Below are positions 46,479-57,413 of a stretch of DNA of 64,000 nt, in pieces. This DNA comes from Cyathus striatus (Eukaryota; Basidiomycota; Agaricomycetes; Agaricales; Nidulariaceae). Every line of letters begins with the position of its first letter. The first letter of the stretch is position 1. The position numbers and the translations under genes were made by a program. The stretch lies in NCBI GenBank assembly GCA_025738555.1, contig JAOVFP010000008.1, positions 3,410,001 through 3,474,000 on the forward strand, given 5' to 3'. A model generated the notes under the pieces. It ran no database searches. It worked only from the letters and a program-made list of their open reading frames with translations, and was not told the DNA's origin.

Positions 46479-48299
46479 CTAAACAGGATCCGTGAAGATG
46501 ATGTCCATCCCCTGTGACGAAAGTGCCGCCAGACGCTTCTTCGCTGCCGGACAATTTGTTAACTCGCCTCCGCATCCGTTAGCGAATATCCGGGCTGACT
46601 GGAGTCTCTGTATCCCAACGGCCCTGTCACCCCTCCAACGATACTCAAGGGCATCGAAGACAACGTCTGAGCTAACCAGTAAGGTGCCCTCGCAGGATAG
46701 CTCGCGAAGTCTCGGTAAATAAACGCGATCTCCCCGAGACTTTGGTAGGAGCAACTCGAACCAACTCTCTCTAGTTGCTAGTTTCCCCTCTGTGTCGTCA
46801 TAAACACCAAAGTAGATCTGGCTATTGCGCACTCGACTGGCCAAGATTTGTAGATTCTCTAAATTCGGTAGCACTTTTAGAAGCTCTAAAAGGGCCTGTT
46901 CTGATATATCAATTTTAGCGACAAGTTTCAAGCTTCGCAGTGCTGGATTGGATCTTAGAACAAGATCCCGTAAGTCGGAAAGCAGTTTTTGACTAGACGA
47001 TTTGCTTGGGAAAAATACCTCGAATTCCTGTAATGCAGGTAATATCAAGTATTTCAAAAGCGGCAACTGATCTTCGTCGTTCAAGGCACTCATATCCAAA
47101 GAGCATGTGATCAACCTGCCTAGAGTAACGAAGGATTGTGGTATACTTCGGAAGAACGATGGCTCTTCGTCGTCGCGTTCAACGCCATACACCCCTAATG
47201 AATGCTTGAAGCTTTCCAATGTAGGTACCATATGCAATAAATCCAGTAATGAAACCACGTCGAACTGTGGTACAGAAAGATCAAGGTCCAGGGCTTGCAG
47301 CGCTGGGTAGTTCGAGCGCTGAAGCAACGATATGATGTGTGCAATGATTGGCTTGGAAAGCAACGCATCATCCTCATAACCAGAGAAACAAGCGCGTCGG
47401 AGGGCAGGCAGTGAGAGAGTTTGCATGATATAATGAAATGCATTTGGCTGTGGGGCGGAGAGGGCGAAATTGTCGACGAATGATAGTTGAAGCGGTGGTG
47501 GCACCGAATGGAAGCTAGGGTCTTGAGATTTCGTGCATGTGGAACCGTAAATAGAGCAGCTCTTGAGGCTTCCCATCTCCCTTGAATTCTCCCTAACTAC
47601 GAAGCAGTCCATGTCGACCCATTTACAAGTGGTAATTCCACAGTGTGAAACGGAAATGGGGAAATCTCGGAAGATCGTTATGTTTGTAAGATTAGGGATA
47701 GTTTGAATAGAGAAAGGAGGTTGTCTGCGACTAGAGCGTAGAGTCCAATGAGGGGAAGGTCGGCAAGTAAATGCCGTTAGTAACGGCAATGGCTGCCTCA
47801 TAACCGCTTGCAACTTGGAGTATGCCTCGCTATCCTCTGCGGGACAGTATATATCAATATCCTTCCACTGATTGGAGTGAAACAGTAACTCGGTGATTAT
47901 AGATCCCGGACCATCCGCTATTTCCTCAACTTTTATTGTTAGCGGAACACTGCCGGCTCTCTGAAGCCATTTCTTCAGTTTCATAGATGCTTCAAAACTA
48001 GCACTGCGCCACTGATTACGATAATGGGGCATGTGGTTGTCGACACGCACGGTGTCCCATAACATTGATGTGTAATATGCGATATCCTTCCAAGTACGAC
48101 ATACTTGGCTCAGAACTCCCGGAGTGACAGTATAACGTCGTCTTTCGTGGTGATTATATAGTGGCCATTCCGGTCGTACCCGATCCATTGATTTATAGAC
48201 ATATGCTCTATAGTCTTCGCATGCTATATAGAATATCTCTCCTATAATTTCTGGTGAAAGTTGGAGGATGGGAAAAGGAGGATCACTGGAAGTCTCCAT
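46479..48299 (-). CDS. F-box-like protein, divergent member (606 aa)
   Basis: Single exon. F-box-like domain: PFPILQLSPEIIGEIFYIAC, then LSQVCRTWKDIAYYTSMLWD. A Leu-rich C-terminal region follows (LLDLLHMVPTLESFKHSLG, LLELLKVLPNLENLQIL, LPRLRELSCEGTLLVSSDVV), ending in MDIIFTDPV. It is clearly the same superfamily as the other F-box genes (shared ARIFANGCGGEL versus ARIYADGCNGML) but well diverged. The ORF is open 44 codons further to 48431. I chose the Met at 48299 because the spacing from start to F-box then matches the other members. Unlike them, this one starts METSSD and lacks the myristoylation motif. Confidence 0.84.
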   Translation of the reverse strand: METSSDPPFPILQLSPEIIGEIFYIACEDYRAYVYKSMDRVRPEWPLYNHHERRRYTVTPGVLSQVCRTWKDIAYYTSMLWDTVRVDNHMPHYRNQWRSASFEASMKLKKWLQRAGSVPLTIKVEEIADGPGSIITELLFHSNQWKDIDIYCPAEDSEAYSKLQAVMRQPLPLLTAFTCRPSPHWTLRSSRRQPPFSIQTIPNLTNITIFRDFPISVSHCGITTCKWVDMDCFVVRENSREMGSLKSCSIYGSTCTKSQDPSFHSVPPPLQLSFVDNFALSAPQPNAFHYIMQTLSLPALRRACFSGYEDDALLSKPIIAHIISLLQRSNYPALQALDLDLSVPQFDVVSLLDLLHMVPTLESFKHSLGVYGVERDDEEPSFFRSIPQSFVTLGRLITCSLDMSALNDEDQLPLLKYLILPALQEFEVFFPSKSSSQKLLSDLRDLVLRSNPALRSLKLVAKIDISEQALLELLKVLPNLENLQILASRVRNSQIYFGVYDDTEGKLATRESWFELLLPKSRGDRVYLPRLRELSCEGTLLVSSDVVFDALEYRWRGDRAVGIQRLQSARIFANGCGGELTNCPAAKKRLAALSSQGMDIIFTDPV

Positions 48300-48431
48300 C
48301 GGAGGTGACACAATGGGAGATCTCACAGAGATAAAGAGTAGGGCACTCAGTCTCGCAGAGTTCGAGATGACATGGACAGGGGCAGGGATGAAAGATGGGC
48401 TGCGTCCACAAGCGTCCATAATATAAATCAT

Positions 48432-50048
48432 CGTTTAGACGCGCTTTGTCAGTCCCTAGCGCAACCTGATTGTTCCGGCATGAACAAACCCGAATGACAC
48501 AGCTACTAAATACTTACTTGTACTAGTATATTGGTGTTCATAAATCATAGCATATTGATACATAGCATGACTTGCACTTGGGGCTTGAAAACTTGACCAA
48601 TCAATGGGCGCAAGCCGCACCCACGGCGCACCACATGCCCCTTTTGTTCAAGTACGCACTGCGCAGTGGGCCAGTGGCAGTGCTAAATTGTGTTTAATGC
48701 GAAATCCAAGCGAAATCAAGTCAAAGATGGGTCTAGTCCGATCTCTGCAACAAGGATTTACAGGGATTTATTACTAATGTATTACTTCCTTATTACTGCG
48801 TTGTACTCAAGTTCAATTCGTCAGGTATGAGGCTAATCGAAAACGATTGCCTTCGACGATTGTCATGATTAAGAACAGTGGTGAGGAGACTCGGATGTAA
48901 CATGTTCACTTGGCTAAAACTCTCTACATGATGAATTATGGGAAAACAGTTATTATTAGCGGAAATACAATATCAGATCCTTTATTTGTAAAAATAGATT
49001 TTCAGCTCACCATAGCGTATCATTTTCTTCCAATGATTTGTTGTGGCTAGCCCCAAATAATTGAGCTGAGCTCATTTTTCTCTTCACACTCCCATCTGTC
49101 CTTCCACTGATATTCTAATAAGTTAGCTCACAGAACTCACGAAGTTTCCTTGCCATAGCGGTGGTAGTAAACACTCCTTTATGTTCAAGCCATCTCGGTC
49201 AATACTGGAAGGCAACTTATACTAAGCCACTTGATCTCCTCTCGATGTGTTATGTAGCTTGGTTCGGATCCGAAAACGGCGGTAGTAGTTTCCTTCATAA
49301 GGAAATACTTAAGGCACGAACAACGAACATTGAGAGTTGGCCGTCTGTCACTTCCTGTCAACAGTTGTTATCAAACATTTCAGGAAGGTCAGAATAGGTC
49401 AGAGTGTTTCTTCAGGCATACATATGTATTTTTAGAAATGCTGTTCGTTAGGACAGGTATGTAGTCGCGAACTAGAATGCGATATCATAAGCGAGAAGTC
49501 GTCCTGATGGACAGGAATGTTAAAACGACAGATCGAGCTCATGCAATTCTGGCAATTGTAAATATTTCATGTCTATTGTCTATTAGTATTCCTATCCCAC
49601 AGCCTTACTTTTACCCTGTTAACGACAAATATATGTTTTAAGTCTCTGTACTTAGAGGTCTCAAAATTCTCCATGTCGAATCCTTCTGTTACCGAAAATT
49701 TCCAATATATTTTGTAATTAAGGATCATGTCTTTATTATATCTTGAAAGAGAAAATTTTCTCAGGGATGACAATGAAAGAACAAAGATGCTAAAATGTCC
49801 GTGAAAATGGTGAGTAAACACTGCAACAGGGTTAATCCAGATTCCACATATTTGAAATTCCTGAAGTGAATAAAGTTCAATTGGTTCTTGAGAAATTAGA
49901 CTATGGGGGTTTATTGATTTATCCTTCATAATAGGCTCATTCTTTAACCAAATTATATATAATATACTATGACGGCTGATTCCATGTAACTAGATCAAGT
50001 ACTGAGCTGTCATACTATGGGCAGGGTATTATAATCGCCCTTTCTCAT
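48432..50048. other. Intergenic, no gene supported
   Basis: AT-rich. A 118-codon minus-strand ORF at 49573-49929 has no recognisable feature and no paralogue in the window. Confidence 0.4.
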
Positions 50049-50832
50049 TTGATGGGAGGCTGGGTAGTGGTCCCAGCTGTAACCACGCGATTTTATTCTG
50101 AGTTGGAAATGTTCTCCATACCAGCAGTACCAGAGTCATATATTGGTGGCGGTTCTGTATCCTGGACACGTTCACTACATAGTGCATACATCTCACGTTG
50201 CAACTGTTCTATTTCAATTCGGAGGGCTGCCGAATCACTGGGACCATTGCTACTCGATGTGATACCCATGTTGTTGTGGCAGAGTTAACAGACGTAGAAA
50301 CCATGAGAAATGCCGTTCCAGCGATCATGGTGGCATTGTCATAATTTTCTATCATATGAAAGGAGAAAGGTTCATGCATTAAAACCTCATCCAAATTCAA
50401 GGAAGGACTCTTCCTCTCCATTTGATGTCTAGTTCTCCAAAAGAAAAATGCCAAACAAAGAAGAGCGAGGAACCCTACACCACCAACTACACCTCCAGCA
50501 ATTGCACCCACATTTTTCTTTTTGGCACGGGTTGTGATAGTCCCTGGGAGATGTCATGGTTAGCGACGCTGGTATCTATAGTTAGTGCAATAAATAAGTT
50601 CAAATAAGTGGAGGGCTGACTTAATTGCTAGCTGAGCAAACATAGCCCCTTGAGTGGGACTATTCCTAAGATCAGAACGGTTTGAAGGTAGTACTTAAGA
50701 AACCAACCTTGTAATCCCACTAATTGGACTCCCAGTTTTAGGATTGTACATTGTTGGGAAAGGGATTATGTCATTAAAAACAACTCTCTTCAAAACCATC
50801 CCCACCAATGAATCCCTGATATACTTACATTT
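50049..50832 (-). pseudogene. Glutaminase-like gene, 3' fragment (copy 4)
   Basis: Only the last three exons remain. Exon 16 begins abruptly at RDSLVGMVLKRVVFNDIIPF and ends with donor GTTGGT. Exon 17 (TQGAMFAQLAIK) has an unusual GTCAGC donor. The terminal exon carries the transmembrane segment (GAIAGGVVGGVGFLALLCLA) and, after a frameshift near 50265, the coiled coil and PPxY tail (LQREMYALCSERVQDTEPPP then IYD). There is no signal peptide or catalytic part, so it is not functional as an enzyme. It lies directly 3' of copy 2 in the same orientation, as expected for a truncated tandem duplicate. Confidence 0.75.
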
Positions 50833-51024
50833 AATTTGCAAAGTATATATCATATAAGTATGTACTAAATTATGACAAGAATGTAGAGATCAGTGGCATT
50901 TATATGTGATTGTCGTTGTAGGTCTATAGATACCAGGTATATAAGGTCCAATAAATATTGATAAGTCCACGATAGGAGATCAAGAAACGTCAAAGCAATG
51001 AGAAAAAATCCCGGTAATTTATAT

Positions 51025-54000
51025 TTATCGGAGCTGTCCCTTTGTATTAGATATTCCGGTGGACCTACTTGTCGAATTTGGGGCCTCGCGACCAGAACCA
51101 GAATTTTCTTCCATACGAGCACTGTCAAAGTCGTACAATGGAGGAGGTTCTGTGTCTTGGAGACGCTCGCTCCGTAGTGCAGACATCTCACGTCGTAATT
51201 GTTCCACCTCTGTTCGAAGATCAGAGCTGGTACCGGCACCGCTTGAACCAGCACCCGCAGAAAACATGGAAGAAGCAGATACTCCTGCTGTAGAATAGTT
51301 ATTTTGCGGAGAAGAGTAACTGAGAATGGCACCCTTCGATGAATGAACAACAGGGGGGTTCACTTCTTGAAGTGTGGTAGTGCTATTCGAGTAATTCTGC
51401 ACCAGATGTGGGGAGAACGGTTCGTAAACGGAAGCTTCATTCATATCGAATGAAAATTTTCGTTCCTGTTTCCGGTGTCGTGTACGCCAAAAGAAAACTG
51501 CCAGCCCAAGAAGGGAGAGTGACCCAACAACGCCCCCAACGACACCTCCAGCAATTGCACCAATATTTGTCTTTCCTTTCACGGTGGATTGACCTGAGAG
51601 AGTTGATGAGGGTGCGGAAATTGGTTGATTGGCAATGCTGAAATGTCATCAGTGTAGTGAATAAGCCAAGAAAACGTTGATGACCTTACTTAAGTGCTAG
51701 TGGAGCAAACATTGCTCCTTGCGCTGAACTATATATTCATACGGGTTAGCAAGCATTTTTCATGGAGAAAGCAAGAATCATGCCTCGCAAATCCAGTTAT
51801 AGCGCTTCCGGTATTAGGGTCATATGTTGTCGGGAACGGGGCTGTATCGTTGTAGGAAGCTCTCTGCCATACCATATTGATCAGAGAATCCCTGAGAGAT
51901 GAATCTGACACCGTGGCAGTCGTAAACAAACATGGTCCAGTCTGTATCAGCATATAAGATAATATGCAAGAGGAGCCGATATAGTAGGTAACTTACGTGA
52001 TTTCGCTTTTCCAGCGTCATTAGTATCATAAGGAAGCCCGAACTTCGGTGCTATAACACAAGTAAGTGTGTGTGTACAGAACAAAATTTGTCGGACAAAC
52101 CTTTGTCGATCTGAGAGGCATAGAATTGCGATTGCTGTGTATAAATCTAGGGCAGGGTTAGTTTTGGTTCGGCAGATTAGACAATAGCATGTTACCTGGT
52201 CACTGACGAGATCTGAACCCAAAAGCTTTGCGGCATACAGATTGTAAATAAGACCCCAGTTTGACGCATCCCCGTAGACAGAAATTATATGGTCGGAAGA
52301 TACGGCTAAATTCTCCCACTGGCTGTAGTAGTCCTGAGCCTGTGACTGTCGACAAGTAAGTAATAAAATAGCAAGACCAAAAAAAATATAATGTACTTGA
52401 TAATGCGAAGCATCGCTGGAGTTCCCGGTTGTGTCGCTTATCTTGCCCATCGCATATAGCCCTAAAATGCCCTTAAGGGCGAGATTTGATAAGTTAGGAT
52501 TGCCCTCGCCATCAGCATTTAAACTGCGGTTTGGTAGTCAGTAACATACAAGCACACATGGTTACAACACACAACTCACTATCCAGCCGGATGAAGTGTA
52601 TTATTTTCAAGGTAGTCAGCCCATCCTTTCAGTAAATCGTACTATGAGAGCTCTGTGAATCCCACAGAATATGTATGTCGAATGATGGATCAACATACGT
52701 AATGGTAGATCAATGAACCATCCCCACTCTTCAAAGCATGAGCCAACGTCATGATCAACATGTTGCCACAGTCTGAAATAGTTAGTCAATTGAGTGAAAT
52801 AATTCATATGTAAAACTTACTTTCCAGGGCCAGCTCTGTGGTATCGCTAGAATTCCCTTGAACTTTAGGATATGCGTTTCCTGTTAATTATTACTGAGAT
52901 TTCAGAGAACCTAGTAAAGATACTGTGTTGTGCATACCAAGATCTGGAGCTGCATACGCATTCTTGTAATCGGAAGACACCTGGTACTCGAGAAGTGGTT
53001 CCAACAGCGAACCAGCAAGTGTTGAGTTGAAGTATAGAATAGCCGGAAATGCGGCATAAATGATTTCGACTGGATTTACACGACTGGGATGAAGTTAGGC
53101 AAGCAGGTATAAATTCGGACGCTAGTGCTTACCCAGACGAACCAATATCCTTCATGAATATCTTCAAATCAGACGTGTCCACTGTCCCGTTACCGAATCT
53201 CGGAATTGTGATATCCATTGCAGCGAATGTCATTCGAAGGGAAAATGATATCAGGTCGTTGTATTTGGATGATATCGCACCTCCATCTGCCAAAACCTTA
53301 TTATCAAAGCCAATGGCTTTGGATCTCACATCGTCAAATTTTGCGACAACATCCTGAATCTAAATGTCGATAAAATCAACCTTGTATTAATGACGACGGA
53401 TTTAAAAAGACCTACGATGTCGTTTATAGTATTGTAGGCACTCCAATAGTATGAGCTACGGATTTGAATACTTCCAGACGTGGTGTACTGGACTACGGGA
53501 TCCCTGACTAATCCAAGGACACCGACTACGGAGTTGCTTGTTTGTGTGATGTTTCCTAGGTCAATTTGATATGAAAGAACAGGCCAGTTGCTACAGCGAT
53601 CGGTAAATTACTCATTATTAATCCCATGCAGGAGACGACTGCTCACTCGTTTATTATTCGAGGATTGGTATCCCCGCTGTTCGGTAGTGGGGATCCACCT
53701 GCAGCAAACTTTGCACGGACATCGCTGGCGTTAGCGCCCGTTTGCCAAGTCATATCTGAACTCTGAAAAACAAGCTCAACATGCACGAATGAGTAAAGTG
53801 GGAAGTTGTGGACATACATTCTCCATAACGAAATACAACGTGCTATCTTTGACAATATCTGCATCCTCTACCATCGATTGTTTGCTTGTTAGATGCATAG
53901 AATGGTACATCGCATTTCCAATCTGCGTTGTATTCCATTGCACCTGGTCAGTCGAAACGTCATTCGACAATAATTCTATGTTGTTTTAGGTGGTAGCTCA

Positions 54001-54576
54001 TGGATACAAGTCCTGTACTTACCACCTGTTATATCGAAGTAAAACCTAACAGCGTGCGACTTTCCGTCGAGGGACCAAGCATCTATGTAGTAATAACCGA
54101 AAGGAAGTGATTGCCGTACTAGATCTGTAGGCTGGTGAATGTTTGAGTCATGTAGTAGACGAATCCACACTGGGTTTGACGTACATCGAGAGGGCTTAAG
54201 TAACTAGCGTTAAAACCCACGGGGCCCGCCTCGAAAGAAAATATAGTTCTAGTAGGGGTAACCGATGTCGCAGTGAGTTTTGGTCTACTGGATATAATCA
54301 CTCCTGTCCACTGGTACAGAGTGCCGCCTACTTGAATGTACGATGCCCATCCCGTGTTCTAATACGAATTAACGATGTACAACATGGATAAGTTTTGAGA
54401 CCTACATGTCCAGTCCAAAACAACGGCCATGCACCGCCAGACGAAGAGACACTACTTGCATCTATCCAAGACTGCAAGTAAGGAGATTTGACGATCAGAG
54501 GAAGTTCTGAGATCAATTGGCTTGCTGTTACTCCTGCTAGAAAAGCCAGAACAAATGAGCGGATCTGCCAGTGCAT
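51025..54576 (-). pseudogene. GtaA-type glutaminase-like gene, copy 2, frameshifted in exon 16
   Basis: Exons: 54576-54406, 54358-54185, 54131-54023, 53975-53818, 53762-53647, 53590-53416, 53359-53133, 53083-52938, 52880-52821, 52772-52699, 52641-52580, 52523-52397, 52345-52196, 52146-52101, 52050-51997, 51941-51784, 51728-51690, 51637-51025. The first 15 exons are open and in phase (MHWQIRSFVLAFLAG signal peptide; LPLIVKSPYLQSW; NCGNMLIMTLAHALKSGDGS). Exon 16 is 158 nt instead of 154 because a 4-bp unit is duplicated (AAACAAAC on plus, 51924-51931). The shifted frame stops at 51820, giving about 656 aa without the transmembrane anchor and tail. Everything after the shift is still open in the old frame, including the PPxY tail, so the break is recent. 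Intron 16 uses a GC donor. A soluble truncated product cannot be excluded, but it would lack the end of the C-terminal domain. Confidence 0.8.
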
Positions 54577-56229
54577 TTGGACAGAACGGAAGCCTGAATT
54601 CTTGGGATGGTGGTGGAACAAACAGAGCGAGTGATGCTGCCGTACAATGTTCAATCCTTCCTCTAGCCAACTTTGGTGCCTACTAACACGGCGTCAGCGT
54701 CAATCCAAGTGGTAAGGAAACGGTGAACGTGAAACCCGAATGCGTTTAAAGTCAACTTGCGCTCAAGGGCGCCCCGGGGTTCATCATTTCATTACTTCGC
54801 ACAAGGCTTAATCCCTGAAAACATAACACCTGGAAGAGGTCGGTAAGGAAGCAGCTTGCAGTGAAAGACAGGAAATAAGATTCTCACTCGTCGTCATTTC
54901 CTAAGCGTGTCAGAGCTTTGCTATGGTATCCGTTGAATAGCGATATCGCCACAGAGTAGATGTTTGTCAAAGAACTATGTTCGCATTTTTACCTCTTTTA
55001 CAAGCAGTGATCGTACGTCGATCGTACATCTGTACCTGTTAACAATGTAAGCCTCCAGTGTTCGTGGATTCCGTTCTGGTTGAGGTTAAAGAGTTTTTTT
55101 CAATTTTTTCTTTGGAATGCGTCGCTTGGGCTTCGAACCTCCAAAGCTGACAGAAACCATACGAAAGGATTTACGGGGGACCCTACTAAGCGTTACCCGA
55201 ATGGCGGAAAACACAGGAGGAACCGAAGAATTGTCTAGTATTGTTCGCGGATCTCGAGTATGTTTGCATGTCATTTTCATAAGATAAGATAACACTGAGG
55301 TCAGGGCGTACACTTTCAGTGCTCCGTTTGTTACCTGACAAGGGTTTGACGTAAGTTAATGGATTAACACTTTAATACTTCCGAATTAAAAACAACGCAC
55401 TATACATTGCATTTCCATACATACATAATAAATTTCCTCTCCCTCAACCACCTCTCAACAAGCACCGCAGCCTCCTTGTCATGGGAAGAAATGTCCCACC
55501 CTCAAGCTCCCATCCGACCTCAACTGCCGCACAACCACTTCCCAAGGTCTTGTCTCCTCCGTAATCCGGCTCATGTCCTTGGTCTGGCAGGCCTACGCAT
55601 ATGAGGGCTTCGATGGCATGATCGAGCAGGGCTTCAACGTGCTCCTTCGTTGAGGACTGGTAAACGTCTTGGGTAGCGTTGGCGCCGTTCCAGATGCCAT
55701 GTGGCAGAACAAGATAGAAGCGGAGGTGCTAACATCTTGAGTGTTTTGGTGTTATGATCGGATAGCAACCAGCAGGCACAGACCGCCCTTCCGTCCTTTT
55801 CGATGTTGCTCTTGAGTTTTAGATGGAAGGTACAGCTACAGGCAGGTGCTCACCGGAGTTGACCGGATAACAATGTTTCCGTATTAATATTATCACGTGC
55901 TGCAATCAACTTCATTGAATCTTATCTGGATCTTATCAGCTCCGACTTGCTGTGAACAGAATTTGAAGCCAGGCTACATCAACATCGACAACCAGCATAC
56001 ATACTTCCAATTGTATGAATCACAGAATGACTCTGACATGGACGATGTTATGTGGTCCTTTAGGTGTTCATCTTCCGCTGGTGCACTTTTGAAGTTATGC
56101 CAGAACCAGCCTGTGGTTGTAGCTAACGTTCAAACTAGATCCCTGCCATATACTCGCATCCAATGGTTGATATCCCCTTCTTGCATGACAGTATGCACTG
56201 TTCTCTCCTCCGTGGTCTATACCTGCTAA
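54577..56229. other. Intergenic, no gene supported
   Basis: Holds the upstream region of glutaminase copy 2. From about 55.4 kb on there are weak, interrupted translations that might be older parts of the carboxypeptidase remnant, but none is convincing. Confidence 0.4.
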
Positions 56230-56824
56230 TGGGTTCTCAGGTATTAACCCATACAACATAAGCCGAACCTGTGGCTTCGAAATACTCATCGACACTTCAT
56301 GCTACCCAATAATTATAATCAAGTCTGTATCTGTTCCATCCCAAATTCCATCCCCTCACGTGCTACATATGTAGAAACATAACGTCCTACCTATCCGATC
56401 GCACAGTCCAACACAACATGGGCATCGATTTCGCCAGTATAAGTTAACCCCGCCTGGCTACTCAACTTCACATTCTGTCCAAACTTGAACAACTCGTATT
56501 CTTGCCAGACCTAGATCTGATTTCATACACAACCACCACAAAGGACTTTCTCAAAACTCACATCGAGGAAGGCATCAAAGCTTTCGTGTATGGTGGGAAC
56601 TTAGACTGGCGAAAACTGGCTCGGGAACAAGGAATGAGGGATAGGTTTAATTTTAGGAATTTATGGAATTCGGGTCGGAAAGGTCCATGTTATGTCCGAG
56701 AAGATTACTTTTGTGATTATTGAAGATGCAGATCATTTGTTGCACTTCATAGGAGAGGAAAATGGTGGGTATGATTAGGCAATGATTGGACGGTTGAGGA
56801 AGGTGAATATTTAATGATGGATGG
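56230..56824 (+). pseudogene. Serine carboxypeptidase (S10) remnant, C-terminal part
   Basis: Fragments in changing frames follow the S10 order: GINPYNISRTC then DTSCYP (the usual NPYDI...C...CY region), YLSDRTVQHNMGIDFASIS (the YLN..VQ.ALGV region), TTTTKDFLKTHIEEGIKAFV then YGGNLDW (the VLIYxGxxDW strand), and finally ITFVIIEDADHLLHF, where the catalytic His segment (normally GAGHMV) should be. Stops and frameshifts separate them; the NWLGN motif is altered and GAGH has become DADH. S10 enzymes trim C-terminal residues in the vacuole or secreted fluid. The second copy on the opposite strand at 63.3-64.0 kb confirms the assignment. Confidence 0.7.
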
Positions 56825-56954
56825 GATTTGCAGGAAGCATTTGATATTTATTGTATACCTATCTGTACAGGCTCTATGTGCATGTAGGTGGGTATTCCTT
56901 TCGTTGGTGCGTGATGTAACCACTTATATGGAATTATTGAAGAAGTACATAGAG

Positions 56955-57235
56955 GCGGGTTTGGCCTGACAGTGTCCCGGCGGTTGGATCTATGTACTGG
57001 GTTCCATTCCTGAACTACGAATAGCTGGAGGCTCGTCGAATAAATATTACGAGGACTTCATTTTTGTGATATCTTTTGATGAATCGTATATGTTTTAACA
57101 GTAATAATGAGAATGTTCAAAGGATTGATGTCGATGATCAAATATTTAAGCAGAGTTAGCCCAGTGGCTCGTAATCGTCACAATCGGCCACAACTGTGCT
57201 CGACTCCTAACGAGAGCGCTGACTCTAGTATGTCA
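56955..57235 (+). repeat. Two-unit tRNA-like element, copy A
   Basis: Unit 1 has an A-box-like TGGCCTGACAGTG (56962) and a B-box-like GGTTCCATTCC (57000-57010). Unit 2 starts after ATATTTAAG with A-box TTAGCCCAGTGG (57156) and B-box-like GCTCGACTCC (57198-57207). Spacing between unit starts is about 190 bp, the same as in copy B. The cloverleaf arms do not pair fully, so these are not ordinary tRNA genes. A dimeric tRNA-derived SINE or a pair of tRNA relics is the likely nature. Confidence 0.55.
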
Positions 57236-57413
57236 TTAATTAATCAAGCACGTACCTAGAGTTCGTCTTCCACGGCGAACATTTGAAGTTCCTCGACAAT
57301 AAAGAGTGATTCCCAATAAATTAATTAAAAATGCATAAACCGACGTCATAAAAACAGAAAGAAAAAATAGGCACTGAGCAGCAAAAAACACAATTACTTC
57401 TTATTTATCATAA

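Noticed and set aside
49573..49929. 118-codon minus-strand ORF
   Set aside because: It lies in AT-rich DNA with low-complexity content and no family support.
57149..57230. Functional tRNA gene
   Set aside because: A and B boxes are present but the anticodon and T arms do not pair; called a tRNA-like repeat instead.
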